From Hydractinia symbiolongicarpus (Eukaryota > Cnidaria > Hydrozoa > Anthoathecata > Hydractiniidae): a stretch of 64,000 nucleotides of DNA. The position numbers and the translations under genes were made by a program. A model generated the notes under the pieces. The model saw only the letters and a program-made list of their open reading frames with translations. It made no database searches and was not told where the DNA came from. The stretch covers positions 27,615,851 to 27,679,850 of the forward strand of contig NC_079877.1 of assembly GCF_029227915.1 (NCBI RefSeq). Reading direction: 5' to 3'. How positions within the stretch are numbered: the stretch's first letter is position 1; each line of letters starts with the position of its first letter. This document shows, in pieces, positions 10,613 to 22,014 of the stretch.

Positions 10613-12625
10613 ACTGGTTTTATTAATAAGAAAGTGATCGTTGATTGCTTAAGAACAGCACCTATGCTAAAACTTGTTTTCTTCAACTTTAGCAAGGGAC
10701 AACCACTAATTAATGGACACCTTAATTAAAAGTAGTTACACTTGAAGAAAGAACTGCCTTCTTTTTTCCTAGGTAGATCAAGCTTAGTCGGTGTTCGCCA
10801 TATAAGCCAATTTAAACCTATTAAAATCAGGTTTTTAGGAAAGGTTTATAAGCCATAAACCTAAACTACTTATGGTTACGTTATGAAACTTTCACCGTGG
10901 CTGGTTACAAAACTTGTTTCTATTTGATGTAAACGCAACATCACGCGGTCGCTACTTACATTACGAAGCTGCGCGTTTTGCTGCTTCTTTTGCTTAAAAG
11001 TGAAACTAGCGTACCTACAGCAAAACGTGCAACCATATGGCTCGGTCATTTTCTGCAATATCAGTAACATGTGAATACTATTTCTATGTTAATTTGAAGG
11101 AAGCAAACAAAATATTTAGTGAATTGCGTATAATGCCGTATGTTCTTACACATGTTGTTCTTATAGAAATGATAATAAAAATAAAAAAACAAAAAATAAA
11201 AAACAAATGTCTAAAAAAGGCGCATTCACGAATACTTTATTAAAACATTTAAACAAAATATCTCGCAATGAACTTCTGAGACGATCACCAACTTCTTTAA
11301 TCAAATACCAAGCACCATATTCTTTTATTGATTTACAATAATACAGTATTTATTCGATAAACTTGACCAGTACTCCAAGAAATACAGTAGATGTTCTTAG
11401 AAGAGAGTAATTTTAATTGATAATATTGATTTACTTCTATCACTATGGCAACGCACCATTACAGATAACTTAAACAAATATAGATTGTTATGATACGTTC
11501 GTAGTTATGACATGTTATTTACAATTCGGTCAAGTACTATTTTATCAGAATTCGTTTAAACACAGAGAATGGTTTAAAACAAGATAGACATAGCTACGGT
11601 AGCTATGGTAGCTACGGTAGCATGTTTTATTCACCATTCATTAGCTTTGTTGATTGATACCTATTTTTGTAAGATTGCTTTTCATATAAATCAAGAGTCA
11701 TTTCTGAGCCTCTATTATCAGACTATTTGTTATTGCAAAAAAAATTGCAAATATGTTATATGGGTATTTACAGAGTAAACTTTGAACAACTAAGAACAAA
11801 TCTTCTTTGCCAGTAAAACTTAAGCCATATTCTTTTAATAAAAAAATGTCTGAAGACAACTAACGAAAAAAGACAATTAAATCTAAATTAGGAAGTTCAT
11901 TGTGTTTCATGTACCTTGTATTTGCTTGATGAAATTTGACTTGATAAAATTTCCTTTCCATTAATTACAGGTTTTTGTCTGGCTGTCCCTGTCTCCGCAC
12001 CATGTCCATTCCATTGAGTTCCATTTTATGTGTCATTAATTAGTTACCCATTAATTACAGGTTTTTCCTGACTGTACTTGTCGCTCCTATGTACATTGCA
12101 TTAAATTTATTTACAATAAAGGCCATAACTGGCACAGTTTTCTTATTTTAAAGGATTCATAGCTCATTTATCGAGTGCTTGTCTTACGCGAAAGGTTTTG
12201 GATTTCTGTTCTCAAGTTGGGCAGGAATCTTAATGATTTCTGGACAACTTAAAACCCTTCTGAACCGTTATTGTGGTCCCTCCTTGAAACAATTGACAGG
12301 GCAGATACGTAACATAAGAATCACTTTATTTATACATAGCTAGTTAAGCTAGTAAATAAATAAACTAAGTAGCTAGCTAATTAGCTAATCGTCTTTAAAA
12401 CATATGCGTCGTCCAATCACTTTTTTTTTATTCTCATCATAAACCCATAGGTGAACTTTAACGACTGTTCCAAAATAGAATGCTTAACACTGGTCTAGTT
12501 TTTAAATAAGCGACCACGTTTTCCTTTACTGTAAAATAGATATGGAAAAAGATTTTTAGAAGAAGGTAAAAACACGCTAGGCTTTGTATTTAGAAACATG
12601 GTTAAAAGAGTCAAGGAAAAATTTA

Positions 12626-12809
12626 CATATTGTAGAAGAACTACTTTGTTCATTACTAACATACTGCCTGGCAGCGAGCGGGATAACATATTGCTGCACG
12701 TAGTGTAGTGGGTTCGTCTGCGACTCTCAGTTCTGGGGACCGCGGATCGAATCCCGATCGCTGCCAGGCAGTATGTTAGTGATGAACAAAGTAGTTCTTC
12801 TACAATATG
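12626..12809. repeat. 184-bp foldback with tRNA-like sequence in the loop
   Basis: Arms 12626-12677 and 12758-12809 are 52 bases each and inverted, with one mismatch (cattactaac versus the complement of gttagtgatg). The 80-base loop contains a tRNA-like A box (gtagtgtagtgggttcg) and B box (ggatcgaatcccg). A second short pairing, cgggat/atcccg, extends the stem inward. See findings. Confidence 0.8.
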
Positions 12810-13394
12810 ACTTACACGCATTATACTCACCCGTCATGATCAGAGGTCTGATCAGGGTGAAGCATTCTCTGGTGAGAATGAAATACGGATGTGCTATGAT
12901 AAATATTCACCTATGAAAGATTTACACTTTGTTTTTTTTTTACAAATATCTACTTTGGGCTTTAAGAATTTAAGTATATTTATTTTGTCTTGCCGTGTTT
13001 TTAAAAAAGCTTGTTCGTTGATCTTTTAACATTTTTACTGTACTAGTCACTTGTGTAATCGGCAGAAAAAAATGTGATCACATCAGTGAGATAAAGATAA
13101 ATCCCAGGCATGAGGGAGTAAGAATTTCTTATTTCGGTTGTTTCAATCAAGAACTTGCGTGCTAGTGTTATCCCAGGTGAAAAGAAGAAAAGAAAAAAAA
13201 TCAGACAAGCCGGCAATGTTTTAAGAAGTTAAAGATTCTAGTTTCTTTTATCCGCTCAACCATAGTAATCGAAGATTGTTTGGGTTGTATTTATACTTAA
13301 ACATAATATCTCCTTTAGACCATGTATTTTAACAATTCACAGGTTCTTCCGGGCCTTAATTAAGTAAATTTCTTTTATCCTGTGAATGATGTGA

Positions 13395-13694
13395 AGGGGA
13401 ATTTTCACGAAGCGAATTAAACGGCCAATTCGACGGCGAATTCGATGGCGAATTCGCTTTTTAATTTTCACGACAAAATAAACTAGACGCCAAATTCATT
13501 GTTTACAATGGTTAACTGCGTTCTGATTGGTCTAAAACTAGCAGCGAAACCTTTAGCCGCGAAAAAGTAGAAACTGTTTCTACTTTTCAGCGAAGCGAAT
13601 ATTTCGATGCAAAATCATAACAAACAAAACTGCGCATGCTCAGATACAATTCGCTGTCGAATTCGCCGTTCAATCGCTTCGTGAAAATCCCCCT
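13395..13694. mobile_element. 300-bp MITE with about 20-bp terminal inverted repeats
   Basis: The left end AGGGGAATTTTCACGAAGCG matches the reverse complement of the right end, AGGGGGATTTTCACGAAGCG, with one mismatch. Subterminal gaattcg words are repeated inward on both sides. It has no coding capacity, and I see no clear target-site duplication. The superfamily is undetermined. Confidence 0.7.
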
Positions 13695-14425
13695 TTATCC
13701 CGTCTTTTATAGCAGACATAATCACCATGACAATTGATTGATAGCGTTATTAGGGACTTTCCAGTGATAAAATAAGCACTGCGAGGAAGTGTTTATTTAC
13801 ATTAAAACAGTTCTTTCCTAATTTTGAACCGTGTGTTATAAAAACGGGGAAGATAAAAACAAACGTTGGCGACATATTCCAAAAAAAAATATGAGAATAG
13901 TAAGTCTCTTTTACTCTTTTTTGGTCCACATGTCCGTTTATTTATTTGTACAAAAAACAATGAAACAAAAATGAAATTAAATATATAATCAGTGAAACGA
14001 AAGTTAGGATAGTATGATGTGCTTAGGCAGAGTTCTGTCTTTCAGGTTATGTTGTGTTTTGTTTTGTTCCTCAAGTTTGAATAAAAACACGAAATATAAG
14101 CAATAGTAAGTGTACGAATTTAAGCTATTTTTAAAATTTTATGTGTATGCGATTGTATTGTTGTTTAGGTATTTTTCAAATCTTTTATCTGGGGTAATAA
14201 ACAAACAGATTCACATAGTATTGATTACAAACACATATAATATTTTCCATTATCAAATTAATAACACACAACAATAGGATTCAATGCTGGAATTTATAAG
14301 TATGCATTCTCACAGTGTTTTTTTTTTTGCTTTCACTATTACAGTAGACGATATTACTGTCAGCTTGAGGGTAGAAATTGACTACATATTGTCTTTTTTT
14401 CGGGTAGATGCGAGATTCAACAAAG

Positions 14426-17400
14426 ATGTTGTTGGTTTTGGTGTTGTTCTCAGTCTATTGTTCATGCGCTGAAGGTACATTGTGTTTTGATATTCATAAC
14501 GTTTTTTACTCTTTTTATCTCGACCTCACTCACGAAGGACAACACCAATACATTTGGATATAGACAGAAATGCCAGGAGAATGGTGGCAGGGAGAATGGA
14601 CCATAGGAAAAGTTTAAAGAGCCATTCAATTTCATGAAGCCATATTTTAGCTTCTCATACATTGGTGAACATCAATCCCTATATGCCACAATGTAAACGA
14701 CAACGAATTAGATTTACACGCTTTTGCTTAAGCAACACAAATTTTTTGTTTGATTTGGCTCATTTTTGCTTTGCTATCTACCTTTTTGTATCTCAAAAGA
14801 TTTAAGTGCTGTTTACTTGTTGTTAGCGTGTAGACGATAAATTAAAGTGGAAGAAAAAAAAGAATTTCCCCATATTTATAATGGCCACCATTTTTGGAAA
14901 GGAGAGAACATGGATATTTCCAGGAAAAGCCTTTGTCGCCTACATCGATATTTCCATTAACATGTCAATTAACTAAACAATGCAAATTATCTTGATTCAT
15001 TTTGTCAGGCATCATTTCGATATACTTTTTCAAATTGAATTACAGGCAAGTATAGGTTGAGAATAAACGTAGCCAAAAAAAATATGAAAATTGTGTCTAG
15101 CCTGGAAAGAAAAGGGGGTTAGCAAGTATAATCATATACGTTAAAAGTGCAACAAATTACCACACTGCTGCAATACATATTCAAAGCCTAATTAAAAGTT
15201 TGGGTTGAATATGTTTATCTTTTTAAGTGCTGTTTACTTGTTGTGGGCGTGTAGATGATATACAGCTAAATGGAAATTTATATTTGTAGTGTATAAATTC
15301 GCAGCGAACAGGTGGAGAGCATTTAAAAAATTTACAAGAAAAACAAACTCATTCATAGACGTTTTTTTAAAAAAAGTAATCACTAAATTATTAATAACAT
15401 CAAATACAAATATTTATCCGTTATGAAGAGAACACATGACGATAAAAAAGTGGAAAGATTTAAGGAAGAGGAAGAAAAAAAATAATTTCCCCATATTTAT
15501 AATGGCCACCATTTTTGGAGAGGAGAGAACATAGGTTGAGAATGAACATGGCGAAAAGAATATAAAAATTGTGTGGAAAGAAAAATTTATCCGTTAACAC
15601 GTTTTTACCCTTGAATGTTCTTTATTGCGTTCTTTGAGAAAATAGGAAGTAAATGTTACATTTACAGATGGTTATGAATATTCTCACAATTGGATAAACA
15701 GGATAATATTGAAATTATCTTAAGTATAAAAGCAGCTACAACGGAGGAAGTAACAGCGTAAAATAATTGTTTCTTAGTAAATTCACGTTATTTTGTTCTG
15801 TGCTATCATCTAAGAAAAAAATCAGACTGAGTGCGTTCTTTTATGTTCCTGAGTTTATGCAAATTTTCTGCCTTAACAACCGATATAACGCCACAAGTGT
15901 ATGTAAACCCCTTTTTCTGTATATTCAGTCAGGAGGGCCAAGTTAAACGTCGTACAGCAAGATCTCATTGGTTTAAAAGGCGAAGACGTTGAAGTGACGT
16001 TAATAACAACAATGTTAGTCGGACAACGTTTGCTTTCCATTAAAGTTTTCCAGCTTCCTGGAAATATTGAACTCGCTACTGGATCGGAACGAGCATTTTT
16101 GTTACAGAATGAAACACTCAGAGGAATAAAATTTGAAACTAAAATCGACGGAGAGAAAGGAATATATCGATTTGGAATCAAATCTTTAGACTACGATGAT
16201 GGTACTATGTATCTTGCCACTGCTATTTTTCATGATGGCTATACACGATATCATAAGGATGACGTTAGGGTGAAAGTTAACGTTTTAGGTACAGTTTGAC
16301 TAACATTCTTCATTATTACTACTTTCCGATATGATTTTCGTTTGAATTTATTAAATTATTATTGGGTTATTAAAAAAAGGAACAATAAAATTGTTTGGGA
16401 TAAGCTACCTAGCCTCTTTAATAATAGCCGTATTTTGTCAATCTGTCCACGAGAAAAGTGTCGTGCAACTGACACACGAAATAGCGTGTAATTTAAAGAC
16501 GGGCGACCCCGTGAGTTTTTCAAGGGTCACGACTAGTTATATATAATAAGTAGTAAAATAATAAATCGTAAAATGGTTATAAGGATGCTTTATTATCTCT
16601 ACTTACCGCCGTTTGGTACTGTTCTGTTTCAGTGGTGATAAAATTCGATACTTTTATTGTTTCTTCTTTAATACACCTTTCCCAAATTTCATAAATTATA
16701 CCAATTATGACGTCATCCAAAATTTTATAATGGTGTCGTGCTCTTCAAATAAGGATATTCAGATAGAATATTAAATTATCATGACAAAAATGAAGTTTTT
16801 AGAGCAATATAATATTCCGGTTGGATTTTACTTAAATTTGGAAAAAAATAATTATTTTGAAGACGAGGCTATTCTTAGGAAGCTCGCCTTTATGAAGGGT
16901 TTGACCGTAACTTTTAGCTGGGAATTGAGGCACCTAACGAAAAGAAATATTTACAAAATTAGGTAATTTTTTCTACCTTTTGCTAAGGAACCTAGGGATA
17001 AGAATCATTTTTAGTATCGACCTCTTTAATTCAGTTTGACATAATTAGAAAATTCGGGAAAGGTCTAATGATTTTTAAAATTCCATTTTTAGAGTTGCAA
17101 TAGCAACAATTTGGCTAAATGCGGTCTGAATACTGACTTTTTGTTATTGAAATATCTACAAGATATTGGTTAGTGTTATTGATACTTGTATTTTTTATCC
17201 AGGTGGACCCCAATTATGTGGCTCCACACTTCCGGCGGTAACTATGGTTAAAAGGAACACAACAGTCCGCTTCTCAAGCGTTGTGTGCGGAAATAGACCC
17301 CCGTCGATGAGTTGGATGCTTGGGTGTGAGAGTTTAAAAACAAATGTAACAAAAGGGTTGAAACCACAGGAGTATGTCCATCACGTAGACCTCAAGATTA

Positions 17401-20400
17401 CTACGAGAATGTGTGGATTACTCTTGAGATATGTGGCATCTGGCCATGATGGAGAGATAACAGGATCAACTAAACTCATCGAAAAGTGTAAGTCAGTACC
17501 TTCTTAGTTGTCGGGACTTATTTTTTTATTTTTTTATCGTATGTTACACTTCATTTAATATTTCGAATTAAAATTACGTTAAAACACTTGCACTATAAGT
17601 TAAAAGTAATTACAGTGGACTCTCTATAACTCGAACCCCTATAACTCGAATCTCTCCTTAACTCGAACGATTTCGCTGGCACGGTCGGAATTTCCTAATA
17701 AACTCTCATAATGAACTCTCTATTACTTGAACTCATATAACTCGAATCGCTCCTTAACTCGAACGTTTTTTGGTCTCTTCTGGTATTTCCTCTCTATAAC
17801 TCGAACGTCGCGACATGTATCTAGAATTTTATATGACACAAATAGTTTTTTGCATTGTTTTGGCTCTGTAAACGTAAATAGAGTCTTAAATGATTCGAAT
17901 AAATCTTTGAGATAAATTTTTTTTTTCAGTCCGTTCTTACCATACAAGGTCGAGATTTTATCCTGTACCAAAGAAGATTTCGTCCCCATTTCATTTAAGG
18001 GAGAAAAATGACGCTTTGTTGGCCATTTGTACAAAATTTATACAAAAACTTGGAAAAACTCCTAACTCTCTATTACCCAAACCTCTCTATAATTTGAACG
18101 GTTTCCAATTACCTGTGGCTGTTCGAGTTATAGAGAGTCTACTGTATAATTTAATACCGGATTTACGAAATTAATGCGGTTTATCAAATAGTGGAATGTT
18201 TTTAAGTATTTTGGATTGGCCAATCACGAAATATATGCTATATTTTTATATTATACTGAGAAAAGAGCGCAATTTTTAATTATTATCCGATTCTTATACT
18301 CTTTTTTTGATTGGCCGAAATAGCGTGCAAGAGTTCAGTTTTTCCCAATTCGTTAATAATTCGTTGAGTTAAGTTTTTGTTTTCGTTAAAAACGAGAAAT
18401 TATCGCTAAATTTATTCAAGGAGTAATTTTTATGAAACTAACAACAATCATAAATATTCACAGTTCAATTATTCTATTTCTCAGAAATATACATTAGAGA
18501 TACATTAAAGTAAGTGCTCTCAACCGCAGAAACTAATTGTTAACTGTGAATTTAGATGGGCAAGCTTAGATTTAATGGCACACGAAGGAGTTTTTTCTTT
18601 AATTCCATTCGTACGGAACGACAATAAGTGAAAAGGAAATTAGGAATGAATTTGAATGTTTTTATAATAGATTTTGGAATATTTTGGAATAAAATTTGCT
18701 ATTGAACAAAGACTTTTATAAACCGTGATGGAAATTAAAGTTTTTTAATTCTCGTATAATTCACTTGTCTAAATGCTCGTTAAATATATAAAGGGGGAAC
18801 ATAAAAATTATTCCGATATTTTTCTTAGCACCATGCGATAACCACGTCAAAGCGATAACCGCATAAATTCGTATTAAGACTCGTTTTCAACTTGACTCTA
18901 TTTCCCGGTATAGAAAATTCAGTCAAGTTGAAACGAGCTTTTACGCGTTTTTTTTTAAACATTGCTTGTTTTTTTAGTTGTCTTACACGCGTTTAGCTAA
19001 TACACACCAAAACATACTTTTTCTTTCAGGTTAATTAATAATAGCAAATATTTTTAAGGGCGTTAATAAAATAATATCCGCTCATAAATTCACCAAATAA
19101 CGTAATTCGTCCTTGTTTTTAGCTATACCTCAGAAGATCGAGAATTTTCAATACGCTATTGATAACACATGCTTTGTGTTAAGCTGGTCAAGACAGTACA
19201 CTGGAAATTGTATCGTCAATCACGAAATTCAATATATAACTGGGAAGAACACAACAATGAATATCGATATTGTAACGTCGAATACAAACAAATTGTCTTA
19301 TTGCGCTCCCTTACCAGAGGATATAAAAAAAATAAAAGTTATAAAAATAAGAAGTATTTATGAAAAGAGAAGAGGGGAATGGAGCAGTGTGAATATCACA
19401 TTAAATGCACCAGAAAGTTCAAATGATTATGATGATCTTAAAAAAGGTTAGGTGCATAGTTGGAAAAATAAATAAGCAAATAAAAAATAAATTAATAAAG
19501 GATAGACACTTAGAGGCTGTTTATATTAGGAGCGGGACTAAAATATCTTCAGGAAGGTATAAACACCGACTATTTACTATTAAAACCGACTATATACTAT
19601 TAAAATCTACATTTTATACATTTTTTTATTGTTTTATATTGATTTCTACCCCTTTTGTCTCTATGTAAACAGTACCCTTTTCTACTTTTTAAGTCTAGTT
19701 CATTCGGCAGAGAGTAACAGGTCCAATTTCGAACGTGTCATAGCAGCGAATATATCAACGGAATTCAATCCTTTTTGTCCTTACCAAATCGGCTATTTAC
19801 CATTTCTTTTTTAGGAATTCCAGTAGCTGTTGCTTTGATTATTGCTTTAGTTACGGTTTTTGTTGTCGTAAAGAAAAAAAGAAAACGAGTACATCGTGCA
19901 CCAGGTACGTTTTTTCTAAGAACATTAAAAACATGTTTAATTAGACGTGTAGTCAGAATGGTAGTTACTTCAACATTTAACAACATGGACAAAAGCGTAA
20001 AATGGGCTAATACTCCGCAAACACAGTTTGCGAAAATTGCTATCTTGACACATACGCTATTTGAAACCTTCGAGTCACACTTTCTCACACGCCTTTGTTA
20101 CAAAATAATCCAAGTCAGAGCCTACAGGTCCTGAAAATCAGACAAAACGTGTATGCCGACGTAAGCAACAATTAAAACATTTGAAGAACATGTATGTAAC
20201 CAAATAAACCCTAGATAAATTTTGAGATTTTACGAGTATACCTTTACAGGTTCAAAATGCGTGACTTTAATATAGAAACAGCCTAAATAATTATTTGTGT
20301 AAACGAACTTTGAGTTTGACAGAGTAGCTACTTGCAAGCTGAAAGTATGTTTCTTATGAATAAGCTGAATAAATTTTCTTTATTACCTACTAGAAACTAC

Positions 20401-20500
20401 TCGGTTAATTTCGAAAAGAAATGCAGAAGGTAGCAATGAGATGGACGAGCTAATTGTTACTATAGCAACTAGCCAGGAAGATCACAAATCAGACGTATAG
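14426..20500 (+). CDS. Alr-like receptor: signal peptide, Ig-like, Ig-like, FN3, TM, tail
   Basis: Six exons: 14426-14474, 15929-16288, 17203-17487, 19123-19446, 19815-19904 and 20394-20500. All five introns are phase 1, and the frame closes at 404 residues. Residues 1-16 are a signal peptide (MLLVLVLFSVYCSCAE). Residues 17-136 form a V-set-like Ig domain ending in LDYDDGTMYLA, with no cysteine, so the canonical disulphide is absent. Residues 137-231 form a second Ig-like module with four or more Cys. Residues 232-339 resemble FN3 (IPQKIENF..FVLSWSR..IVNHEIQYI). A helix at about 341-358 is followed by KKKRKRV. The tail ends NEMDELIVTI. This exon plan and the cysteine-free first domain match the allorecognition (Alr) proteins of the hydrozoan Hydractinia, which act in homophilic self/non-self recognition; the FN3-like third domain is different. 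An optional 33-nt exon is listed separately. Orthology is inferred. Confidence 0.75.
14807..15590 (+). repeat. diverged local duplication inside intron 1 of the Alr-like gene
   Basis: The block starting taagtgctgtttacttgttg occurs at 14807 and 15226. The block tttccccatatttataatgg occurs at 14865 and 15486. The block aggttgagaataaacgtagc (about 15053) recurs as aggttgagaatgaacatggc (about 15533). The order is the same, and copy 2 carries an extra internal insertion. No exon remnant was seen in either copy. Confidence 0.7.
16421..16537 (+). repeat. GTCTGTCTGT-family repeat copy in intron 2
   Basis: Runs from taataatagccgtattttg through gggcgaccccgtgagtttt to cacgactagt. Same family as 8395-8635. 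Confidence 0.6.
17613..18144. mobile_element. pogo/Tigger-type non-autonomous element in intron 3
   Basis: The 24-bp terminal inverted repeats are CAGTGGACTCTCTATAACTC.. at 17613-17636 and its inverse at 18121-18144, with one mismatch. They are flanked by TA on both sides (17611-17612, 18145-18146), the target site of the Tc1/mariner-pogo group. Subterminal copies of ctcgaac/cgaatc repeats follow inside. The 532-bp interior encodes no recognisable transposase; a 103-codon minus frame (18034-17723) has no hallmark motifs. Confidence 0.85.
20128..20160 (+). CDS. candidate 33-nt cassette exon of the Alr-like gene
   Basis: It is bounded by tacag and gtaagc. Its phase (2 + 30 + 1) fits between exons 5 and 6 without shifting the frame, adding 11 residues starting GPENQTKR. 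An alternative acceptor at 20119 also fits. Read one base later, the same bases give VYADV, a tyrosine motif of the kind seen in receptor tails, but no acceptor of the required phase is visible. This is splice-signal evidence only. Confidence 0.35.
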
Positions 20501-20576
20501 AACCTCTACATTTTGTTATTTCATAAAAGAGAAGAGAAAGTGAAAATTGTATACAACCCGTTTAATTCTTAGCCGT

Positions 20577-21565
20577 GGGAAAGGTCAAAAGGTATTTTGA
20601 TTTAAAGAAACTCAATATTCTGGGGAAGTATGTACACCATTCGTGTTTTGTTTTATCTCCTAATCATAGTCGGAAGAGAAAAGCAAAATTCTACAGTTTC
20701 CATATTGATGATTTTTGTATTATTAAACAAAAAACGAGAAGAATTTGTATAAATGAATAAAATGGTTGGATTATTTTGCCAGGTAAAGCGCCAGTTAGAT
20801 TTTATGTCTTTTCTCGCTTTAAAGATACCATTTACAGTGTTAGACCACTTTGTCCTAAAAAAGATATTCAACGAGGGTTATATCTTCGTATACTTGAACT
20901 TAGCTGTGACTTCCTGTTTAAGTGAAGTATTTTCAATCCTTAATTGTCAATTTTAACATGTTTTTTATATTATGTTTATATGTATATTTGTTGATAAAAA
21001 ATATTTGTATGGCTCAGACTCCATTTTATCCAAAATATCCCAGAATTCAGTATGTTTAGTGGATATTAATAAATTGGGAAAGTTCAAAAGGTATTTCGGT
21101 TTAAAGAAACTCAATATTCCAGGAAAATATGTACACCATTCGTGTTGTTTTATCTCCTAATCATAGTCGGAAGAGAAAAGCAAAATTCTACAGTTTGCAT
21201 ATTGATGATTTTTGTATTATTAAACAAAAAACGAGAAGAATTTGTATAAATGAATAAAATGGTTGGATTATTTTGCCAGGTAAAGCGCCAGTCAGATTTT
21301 TTGTCTTTTCTCGCTTTAAAGATACCATTTACAGTGTTAGAGCACTTTGTCCTAAAAAAGATATTCAACGAGGGTTATATCTTCGTATACTTGAACTTAG
21401 CTGTGACTTCCTGTTAAGTATTTTCAATCCTTAATTGTCAATTTTAACATGTTTTTTATATTATGTTTATATGTATATTTGTGGATAAAAAATATTTGTA
21501 TGGCTCAGACTCCATTTTATCTAAAATATCCCAGAATTCAGTATGTTTAGTGGATATTAATAAAT
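20577..21565 (+). repeat. recent 499-bp tandem duplication 3' of the Alr-like gene
   Basis: Copy 1 is 20577-21075 and copy 2 is 21076 to about 21565. They start with gggaaaggtcaaaaggtatt and gggaaagttcaaaaggtatt and both end tggatattaataaatt. Differences are few: scattered single bases and a 7-base deletion near 21416 (cctgtttaagtgaagtat versus cctgttaagtat). It is non-coding and probably partly 3' UTR. Confidence 0.92.
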
Positions 21566-21776
21566 TTCTTAAATAACAAACATTTCGACCTGACTAACTT
21601 GTGAAACGTTTTTTTTTAAATCAATGATATGTACATTTGCCATCTTTTATTGTTATTTATAATCTTTGAAGCTTCTATACCTGTCATGGTGGTAATGTCG
21701 CATTCAGACGCATATTGCGTATTTTTAATGCCTACTTTAATTCTCTGATGTGAAACTGATTAAGTTTAGAACTTAC

Positions 21777-21995
21777 AATCACTACCAAGTTAATGCTACC
21801 GCCATCGTTTTCTTCATCCTTTATCTTCTTTTCTCCTTCCCCAATTAAAAAATCCCCTGCTTTTATATATCTTAAATAATTCGTATTCTGTTCAGTATTT
21901 CCTAAATAGTGACGTTTGTTATTTAGAAATGACACAACAAATATGGTTGCTTGACCATTAAGCTTTTGTTCCAACTGTTTGCTTTTGAAAACATG
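21777..21995 (-). CDS. possible orphan exon, unrecognised
   Basis: An open minus frame with protein-like composition (ATIFVVSFLNNKRHYLG, then KAGDFLIGEGEKKIKDEEND, then SINLVVI) ends exactly at a strong donor GATT|GTAAGT (21777). A weak acceptor (caaacag) lies near 21974. It has some flavour of an extracellular beta-rich module, but no family was recognised and no neighbouring exon found. The exon start is uncertain. Confidence 0.25.
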
Positions 21996-22014
21996 TTCGT
22001 AATATATTTTCAAA

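Larger units (their letters stand above)
8233..14425. other. 6-kb intergenic region rich in small repeats
   Basis: No gene was recognised on either strand. It holds tandem copies of a dispersed GTCTGTCTGT repeat (8395-8635, 10500-10612), a tRNA-like SINE (9180-9352), a second dispersed family (9945-10195), a long foldback with a tRNA-like loop (12626-12809) and a MITE (13395-13694). Short open frames at 10.4-11.2 kb lack protein-like composition. Confidence 0.5.

Noticed and set aside
16781-16966. 61-codon frame in intron 2 of the Alr-like gene as an extra exon
   Set aside because: It contains protein-like words, but no phase-1 acceptor and donor pair brackets it.
17723-18034. 103-codon minus-strand frame inside the pogo-type MITE
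   Set aside because: It has no transposase motif, no catalytic DDE or helix-turn-helix signature, and the element is only 532 bp. The frame is most likely chance.
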